DNA of 64,000 nucleotides from positions 743,243 to 807,242 of the forward strand of contig CM035359.1 in assembly GCA_020137815.1 (NCBI GenBank), written 5' to 3'. This stretch comes from Hormiphora californensis (lineage: Eukaryota; Ctenophora; Tentaculata; Cydippida; Pleurobrachiidae). Below are positions 57,453 to 64,000 of this stretch, piece after piece. Below the pieces are notes generated by a model. It saw nothing but the letters and a program-made list of their open reading frames with translations, had not been told where the DNA came from and searched no databases. Every line of letters begins with the position of its first letter. Positions within the stretch are counted from its first letter, which is position 1. The position numbers and the translations under genes are program-made.

Positions 57453-58939
57453 GGCAATTTCTGATTTGCCGCATACGGCGTCTAGACGGCGTCGCAACGC
57501 CGTCTAGACGGCGTCTAGACGGTATACCGTCTGGACGGGTTTCGGTGAAATCAGCTAAAAACGGTACCGAAATTGCTTGAGACGGGTTATAGACGGTATC
57601 AGACGGTCTCTAGACGGGTTATAGACGGTATCAGACGGTGTTGCGACGGTATCAGACGGTCTCTAGACGGTGTCTAGACGGTACCGTCCCGGCGTCTGGA
57701 CGGCGTCTGGACGGTGTCTAGACGGTATCCGTCCGAAGTTGAGACGGCACGTCTGAAAATTGTACCAGACGTTGAGACGGACTTTTAGAACTCCGTCTGT
57801 ATTTCAGACGGAGTTTTAAAAGTACGTCTCAACGCAGTCTAAAGGAAAATCGATGAAAGTACCGTCTAGACAACGTCTCAACTGAAACCGGTCAACATAC
57901 CGTCTAAACAACGTCTAGACAACGTCTAAACAGAATCTCGCGGTTCAGTTTCAAATACCGTCTAGACAACTTCTCCAGCAATTTCGATACGAATACCGTC
58001 TAAACAACGTCTAGACAACGTCTTAAGCGAATCCGATACAGATACCGTCTAAACAACGTCTCATAACCGACACTATCTATCACTGATAGTATCAGCCATA
58101 GACAGTATCTCACAGTTGTATTACAATGAATGTGTGCCTTTTTGATAATGAAAATGATGTACAGTTGGACCTCGATTTATTTGAAGTTGGGTACGAAAAT
58201 TACCGGGAGGATAACCCCTTTCCCGTCCCCGAGCATCGCGGTACGACTGTGCTGGTTAAACACATGTGTAATTTTCATTCAATAGGCACACATCTACCAC
58301 TAATTCCAACTGGCATGGGTAATCCAGAATGGTCTTCGAAAACGGTCGAGTCTAGACATCATTATTTGAGACGTTGTCTAGACGTTGTTTAGACGGTATT
58401 CTTATCGAAATTGCTGGAGAAGTTGTCTAGACGGTATTTGAAACTGAATCGCGAGATTCTGTTTAGACGTTGTCTAGACGTTGTTTAGACGGTATGTTGA
58501 CCGGTTTCAGTTGAGACGTTGTCTAGACGGTACTTTCATCGATTTTCCTTTAGACTGCGTTGAGACGTACTTTTAAAACTCCGTCTGAAATACAGACGGA
58601 GTTCTAAAAGTCCGTCTCAACGTCTGGTACAATTTTCAGACGTGCCGTCTCAACTTCGGACGGATACCGTTTAGACACCGTCCAGACGGCGTCCAGACGC
58701 CGGGACGGTACCGTCTAGACACCGTCTAGAGACCGTCTGATACCGTCGCAACACCGTCTGATACCGTCTATAACCCGTCTAGAGACCGTCTGATACCGTC
58801 TATAACCCGTCTCAAGCAATTTCGGTACCGTTTTTAGCTGATTTCACCGAAACCCGTCCAGACGGTATACCGTCTAGACGCCGTTTAGACGGCGTTGCGA
58901 CGCCGTCTAGACGCCGTATGCGGCAAATCAGAAATTGCC
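57453..58939. mobile_element. 1,487-bp nested foldback with CGTCTAGACG repeats, 9-bp TSD
   Basis: GGCAATTTCTGATTTGCCGC at 57453 pairs with GCGGCAAATCAGAAATTGCC ending at 58939; CATTGTCTC is duplicated (57444-57452 and 58940-58948). Both arms (~600 bp each) are packed with (C/A)CGTCTAGACGG, TATAGACGG and GTTTAGACGG units. The central ~270 bp (58120-58350) is not repetitive and has an 88-codon open frame (MNVCLFDNENDVQLDLDLF...), with no recognised domain. Confidence 0.85.
58126..58392 (+). CDS. Hypothetical ORF in the centre of the nested foldback
   Basis: ATG to TAG, 88 codons: MNVCLFDNENDVQLDLDLFE, VGYENYREDNPFPVPEHRG, TTVLVKHMCNFHSIG, ending inside the CGTCTAGACG arm. About two thirds lies in the only non-repetitive part of the element and looks protein-like (acidic start, PFPVPEHRG). 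No homology recognised; could be captured host sequence. Confidence 0.25.
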   Translation: MNVCLFDNENDVQLDLDLFEVGYENYREDNPFPVPEHRGTTVLVKHMCNFHSIGTHLPLIPTGMGNPEWSSKTVESRHHYLRRCLDVV

Positions 58940-59140
58940 CATTGTCTCTTTTACTGTTCACTACCTCTGACAGTGTGTATTGCCCCTAATCTTTCTCTCT
59001 CTTTCTCAAACATGTTAGGAACAGTAGACACTAAGTCTACACACATTTTCAGGGTGTCTGTTGACTATTTTCCAGCAGTCCTAGTGTGTTTCACCTTAAG
59101 TGTCTCTTATTTGTGTGTAATTACTATCGGGTTTCATAAA

Positions 59141-59332
59141 ATATGAACGTTTGTTAGCCTATCGCGTTATAGGTTTAAATCACCTCCCCTCACCCTCGGC
59201 TGGCGCCTCGGGATCGGCGTCGGGATTTAAACCAGTTTAATCGCCCTGCCGGGCGATTAAACTCCAGTTGGCTGTCCCCAGCTCGCGCTGGGAACAGCCA
59301 ACTTCATAACGCGCCAGTCTACAAACGTTCAT
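59141..59332. mobile_element. ~190-bp TIR hairpin block (right copy)
   Basis: ATGAACGTTTGTTAGCC and CAGTCTACAAACGTTCAT ends; interior GTTTAATCGCCCTGCCGGGC and CCCAGCTCGCGCTGGGA. Inverted relative to 56546-56736. Confidence 0.7.
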
Positions 59333-59336
59333 ACTT

Positions 59337-59395
59337 CATTGAGTTCTGAAGAAGGCGTTGACGCCGAAACGTAAACCAACCCCCGAGTTTCAATG
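59337..59395 (+). ncRNA. Hammerhead-ribozyme-like motif
   Basis: CTGAAGA (59346-59352) fits CUGANGA; GGCGTTGACGCC makes a 4-bp stem II with a UUGA loop; GAAA (59366-59369) completes the core; then CGTA with predicted cleavage after A59373. Stem I is supported: GTT (59343-59345) pairs with AAC (59374-59376), and CATTGA (59337-59342) pairs with TCAATG (59390-59395), with a bulge between. The 3' flank (CCGAGTTTCAATG) resembles that of the 45.8-kb motif (CGAGTCTCAATTTG), so both belong to one family. Confidence 0.5.
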
Positions 59396-59399
59396 TTTA

Positions 59400-60360
59400 C
59401 CAACCATAGAGGTCGCCGGTATATTTTCTCCATATACCACTGAATATCACACCATGTTGCGAATTAATAGTGGGCTATAATTAATTATCAATACAAAGTG
59501 GTATCTAGCTGTCTCAGCATGCCCCCACTTGCCTAGCTAGACTCTGTTTCATGCCCTCAGACACACATTTCTTGATTATAGCGCTCTCTCTCTCTAATTA
59601 GCTTGTCTCTAGAAGAGTTAAATCAAGCATCATGGGTTGTGACTTGTTGAGTAAGGGGGAAGGGTTGTGACAGCTCTGCATATTTGAAGGTTACTGGTTC
59701 CTGCATGTCTCAACATGTCTCACTACAATTGTAGTGAGACATGTTGACATATCTGTACTATTATATACTTTTATATATATACTTATATATATACTTATAT
59801 AGTAATACCAATTCATTTTTATCTTTGTGATGGTTGGTGTCTCCTCGTGCAGAGCATCATAAAACTCAGTTTTATTAAAACTGATAGTATTATACTATCG
59901 GTTTCTATTATAGACTGTAAAAACCACTTTTGTGTTTTGTATGAAAATAGGTATCTGTAAAGAGGAACATATCTGATATCTAATTAGGATACCTGGTAGT
60001 ATTATTATAGCTACCTATTATAGTATATATTAGCTGATTTTAATGTGCATCAAGCTTTATATTTTTACGCAACAACTTGTCTGCCTCAAAAAATCATTGC
60101 TAAATCTGGAAATCAAAGATAGCTCCTTTATATAATACCTGCGCCCAGTTATTCAACATCAATATAACAATAATTTACTAGTTTCACGGATACTAAATGT
60201 TCAATTATAACTATAATAGCTATATAATGAAAACAGTCCCTAATCTAAAGCAAGTGAATTGTAAATTAAAGATAAATAAGAAAAGTTAAAGCAACTGCCA
60301 TAACAATTTGTGAATCTTTGCTTCGTAAAAAGTGAAAACCTCGCAACAGGAAGTACTGAG
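59400..60360. other. No gene recognised
   Basis: AT-rich spacer. 59704-59752 is a near-perfect hairpin (ATGTCTCACTACAATTGTAG, TGAGACAT). 59760-59800 is ATATAT-rich. Confidence 0.5.
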
Positions 60361-63300
60361 AGACAATAAAAAAAGAAAGAAATAGGGGGATTTAAAAAGG
60401 GAAGGAGGAGAGAACGAAAAGAAGAGAAGAAAGAAGAGATAAGATTTTATTTTTACCCTTTGCTTTTAGAAAGAGAGAGAGAGAAAAATTCTTTGGGTTT
60501 TTTTATTACACTTTTCTTTTAATTTTCCTTTACAAAATTGCGGGCTGCCCAAGGACCTTTGTTTTTTTTTAAATTTTTTATCCCCTTTTGGGCAATACCT
60601 TCTATAAAACTGAATGGACCCATGACATATTAAATTGTTTTCAATGGCCCGAATGGGTTTATGGAAACAATGTGTTTCACCACGATGCTTTTTAAAATTT
60701 TAAAAGTCGTCAGACACAAAATGTTAATTCAAAGGTTTACTGTGTTTGTTAAAGGAGTAAAAGGTTTCCCACGTGTTAATTTTAAAAAATTTGGGTAAAG
60801 GATAAAAGGGTTTTTTAATTGGGGGTGTCAAAATCATTTATTTTAATACAATTTAGATACAATTAAACATGTGTTACAGTGTTACACACATGGTGTCTGC
60901 AAGACATTGTTTTCCTTGTACTGAGTACATGTCCTGTGTACTCAAATACATTTTTGTCACTTTCTGCAGTCATGTCACTTGTACGGTACAATGTATGTCA
61001 TTATGTCTTGTTTAAAACGTAAAAAAATTTCCTTTTAAAAAAAAACACACACAGACCCACACAGACAACAGACAAAAGACACATCCAACCCCCAAACAAA
61101 TGCACCAAAAAAACCAATTTAACAATGGGGTTTTGGGGGATACACAAGATTTACTCCCCCTTTTCCTTTACTGCGCTGGCAAACGCAAAGGGGGCCCCCC
61201 CCAAAAATCCAACCCCCCGAAAAAAATTTTTCCCCCCAAACCCCCCCCCCCACCCCCCCCCGCTTTCTCACACGTTATATATTTTTTTTTATACTTTTTA
61301 GGCCCCTTTTGGCCCTTTTTTACATGCCAAATCCCCCCGAACCCGGGAGCCTAGGAATGGGTGAAATTTTTAAATTAAAGCTTTTTGTAGAAACCCTATC
61401 GTGGTAAAAAATTTTAAATTGGGTAGCCTTTTTTGTTTCAAAAGTTATAAACCCACCCCCCAAAAAAAAAATTTAGTGTGGGGAAAAAAACTAGGTTGAT
61501 ATCCCTAGGTTGATTTCCCTAGGTTGAAAAAAAATCCCTAGTTATAGAAACCCTTTTTTTTAAACCCTTTCCTTTTTGGGCCCCCTTTTTTAAAAAACCC
61601 CAAAAAAAAAAATCTTACGCCCTTTAAACCAGCGGGGCAAAACGACAAAACAATTTGGGCTCTTTTGGATTGGGACCCATCTGGGTGGCCACTTTTCCTC
61701 CATCTTAAACCCGTTTTCGCCGGCCCCCCAAACGACTTTTAAAGGGGAAAGACTTTTCCCTTGGGGGCGATGAACCCCAAATAATTTTTTTTTTTTTTTA
61801 AACGCCTCTACCCCCTGAAGGGCGGTTCCGATTTTTTAATTTGACGAAAAATTTTTTTAAAAACCCCGGGAAAAATCTTCCCGAAAATTTTTGGGTACTA
61901 TTAGCGAATTTCTTAGCTTAAACATTTTGGGGCCCCCTTTAAAATTTCGTTGGAGTCAAAAAAAAGACGAAAAATTTTTACAAAATTTAAAAGTTTTTTT
62001 TTTCCTTTTTTGCCCCCAAAAAATTCATTTCCTTACCCCCCCCCCTTGTGGTCTTGGAAACTTTACCCCAACCCCCTTTGGGGTATTTATTCAAAATAAT
62101 CGTGAAAGCAATTAAACTAAAGTCGTTTCGGACGTCCTTTTTCCGTCACTGCAAAAAAAAACCCCCCACCTTCTAAGTTACGTCGGGGGGAAAAAAAATA
62201 CGATTTTTTCCAAAAGAAATTCGGCCCCGTTTTTTCTTTTATTGCATTAAATTTCGACAATAATTACAATTTTGAAATCAAAGTCCCTTTCTGCATTTAA
62301 AAAAAACCCAAAAAAGGGGCCTAATTAAAAACCAAAACTAATTGAAATTTGTTGGGGGGGAAGGTGGCCCCCAACCCCCCTTTCGAACAACCTTTTCCTT
62401 TCTGCCGGGGTCAGGGATATAAAAGGGGGGAAAACAAAAATTTTTAAAACAGTGAAAAAGGGGCGTTGGGGGGGGGGGGGAAAAAAAGAGAGAAAAGAGA
62501 GAAAAAGAGAGAGAAAAGAGAAAAGAGAGAGGGGAAAAGAAAAGAGAGAGGGGGAAAATAAAAAAGGAAGGTTCCTCTTCTCTTTCTCTCTCTCTCTCTC
62601 CCCTTTTCGCTCTCTCTCTTTTCTCTCTCCCCTCTCTCTCCTCTCTCTCCTCCTCTCTCTCTCTCCTCTCCCTCTCTCCCCCTCTTCCCCTCTCTCTCTT
62701 CTCTCTCTCGCCTTTTCCCCTCTCGCTCTTTTCTCTCTCTCTCCTCTCTCTCTCCTCTCTCTCCTTCTCTCCCCCTCTCCTCTCCCTTCTCTCCGCCCCG
62801 CTCTCTCCCCCTCGCCACTCCTCTCTCTTCTCCCCCGCTCTCTCTCTCTCTCTTCTCTTCTCTTTCCCTCCTCTTCCCCTCTCTCCTCTCTCTCCTTTCC
62901 TCCCCTCTCCCCTCCTCTCTCTCCGCTCTCTCTCTCTCCTCTCGCCTCTCTTGCTCTCTCCCCCCCTCTCTTCCCCTCTCTTTTCTCTCTCTCTCTCTCT
63001 CTCTCTCCCCTCTCTCTCTCTCCCTCCCCCCTCTCTCCTCCCTCTCTCTCCTCGCTCTCCCTTTTTCTCTCTCCTCTCCTCCCTCTTTTTCCCCCCCCTT
63101 TCCTTTCCTTTTCTTTTTCCTCGGCCCCTTTTTCCCTTTTCCCCTTTTACCCCCTTTTCGCCCGTCCCCGTTCCCCCGGTCCCCTTTTCCCCTCCCCTTC
63201 CCCTATCCTTTTTTTTTTCTTTTTCCCGCCGACTCCCCCCTTTTTTTGGGGGGGCCCCCTTTTTTGTTCCCCCAGGGAATTTAAAACCAGGGCCGCTTGG

Positions 63301-64000
63301 CCCCCTTCGAGGTTCCCCCCCCTCCCCTTAAACCTTCCCCAGGTGGGTCCCCTTTAAAAGAGAAGCCCCTGTTTGGGTTTTTTGGGTTTAAAATTTTTTG
63401 GGGGGTTTTTAATTCCTCTTGTTTTTTAAATTTTTCCAAAGGGGGGTCAAAGAGAAAGAGAGGGGGGGAAAAAGGGATGAACGAATTTGGGAAAAAGTTA
63501 AACCCCTTTAAAAAATAAGAAAATGGAAAAACCCGAGGAGAGAATGAGATTTCTGGTTTATTTCCCCCCGGCCCAAAACAAAAGTGTAAATGGGCCACCT
63601 TTTTCCCCCAATAATTCAATTGTTTTTTTGGGTTAATGATTACTAAACCCTTTGATTTTCAGCAGAGAACTTCATTTTATTAGTTACAGTTGCATTCTAG
63701 CTATATTGTTCTAGTTGATATCATATCAGTTTTCAATAAGAAGATATACATATTGTACATATACATATATAAAAATATTTTAAAATTTTTAAAACACAAA
63801 TTGGCACATATTTTTTCCCCACCCCCCCTCCCCTTTTCCTTTTTTTTTTTTCCCCCTTTTTTTCCCCTTCAGTGTGGTTTTTTCCCAAACCCAAAATGAA
63901 AATCCCAAATTTAAAAACCCCCAAATTTAAAAAAGTGAAAACCCCCCCAAATTTAAAAAAAACCACCTTTTCCCTTTTAACAAACGATAAAAAGAGGAAA
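60360..64000. other. Second probable low-quality consensus block
   Basis: Same texture as 9.3-14.1 kb: stretched homopolymers and broken context, with a CT/GA tract at 62.48-63.10 kb in the middle. Some normal-looking sequence survives (60.60-61.02 kb; 63.64-63.78 kb). Open frames here (poly-Ser/Leu/Pro, Lys/Glu/Arg) are not credible. No gene is annotated. Confidence 0.7.

Larger units (their letters stand above)
57230..59140. repeat. Dispersed element split by a nested insertion
   Basis: 57.33-57.45 kb (GTGTGTAAACACACAGTTCTG, GGGGAAACATGTCTGCAACA) plus 58.95-59.14 kb matches 7.58-7.93 kb across the insertion point; the ~190-bp hairpin block follows both. Confidence 0.55.

Noticed and set aside
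62444-63357. 301-codon Ser/Leu/Pro frame
   Set aside because: CT tract within a low-quality block.

Overview
The window looks like repeat-dense, gene-poor nuclear DNA from an invertebrate animal. Evidence: GT/AG-split coding exons, a FLYWCH/MULE-type DNA transposon with introns, LINE fragments (an RT C-terminus and an ORF1), a Helitron-like end, many terminal-inverted-repeat (TIR) and foldback elements, and tandem arrays of 20-66 bp units. No bacterial operon, rRNA or CRISPR was seen. The density of foldbacks and minisatellites would suit a sponge or another early-branching marine animal, but that is inference.

Layout: 0-7.3 kb holds a decayed LINE end, two exons of an unrecognised plus-strand gene (2303-2443, 3108-3192) and a 44-bp satellite. 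7.4-14.4 kb holds small TIR elements around a block (9.3-14.1 kb) whose base pattern suggests low-quality consensus. 15.2-16.7 kb is a TIR element carrying a ~63-bp satellite. 17.1-18.1 kb is an intact LINE ORF1-like frame. 20.1-21.6 kb is a large foldback with a nested insertion. 22-26.7 kb holds several TIR elements and a terminal-exon-like ORF with four DPF motifs. 26.7-29.85 kb is a 43-bp satellite carrying CACGTG in nearly every unit. 33.07-37.30 kb is a complete-looking MULE transposon. 38.9-40.4 kb is a four-exon gene for a small secreted protein. 44-57 kb holds isolated minus-strand exon candidates, a tRNA-like sequence, more foldbacks, a 619-bp Helitron-like element and long GA/CT tracts. 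57.2-59.4 kb is a nested element pair followed by a hammerhead-ribozyme-like motif. 60.3-64 kb is a second low-quality block.

Best-supported coding units: the MULE transposase (DDE-type catalytic residues visible), the secreted protein gene (signal peptide and four exons whose phases agree), and the LINE ORF1-like frame. Other exons are supported only by open frame, splice sites and phase.

Most interesting patterns: (1) tandem duplication running across intron/exon junctions at several independent loci, producing series of decoy splice sites; (2) two hammerhead-like cores with compatible stem I pairing; (3) a satellite that is effectively an array of about 70 E-boxes; (4) nested insertions dated by 9-bp target duplications; (5) low-quality blocks that coincide with GA/CT tracts, so the sequence there should not be interpreted biologically.
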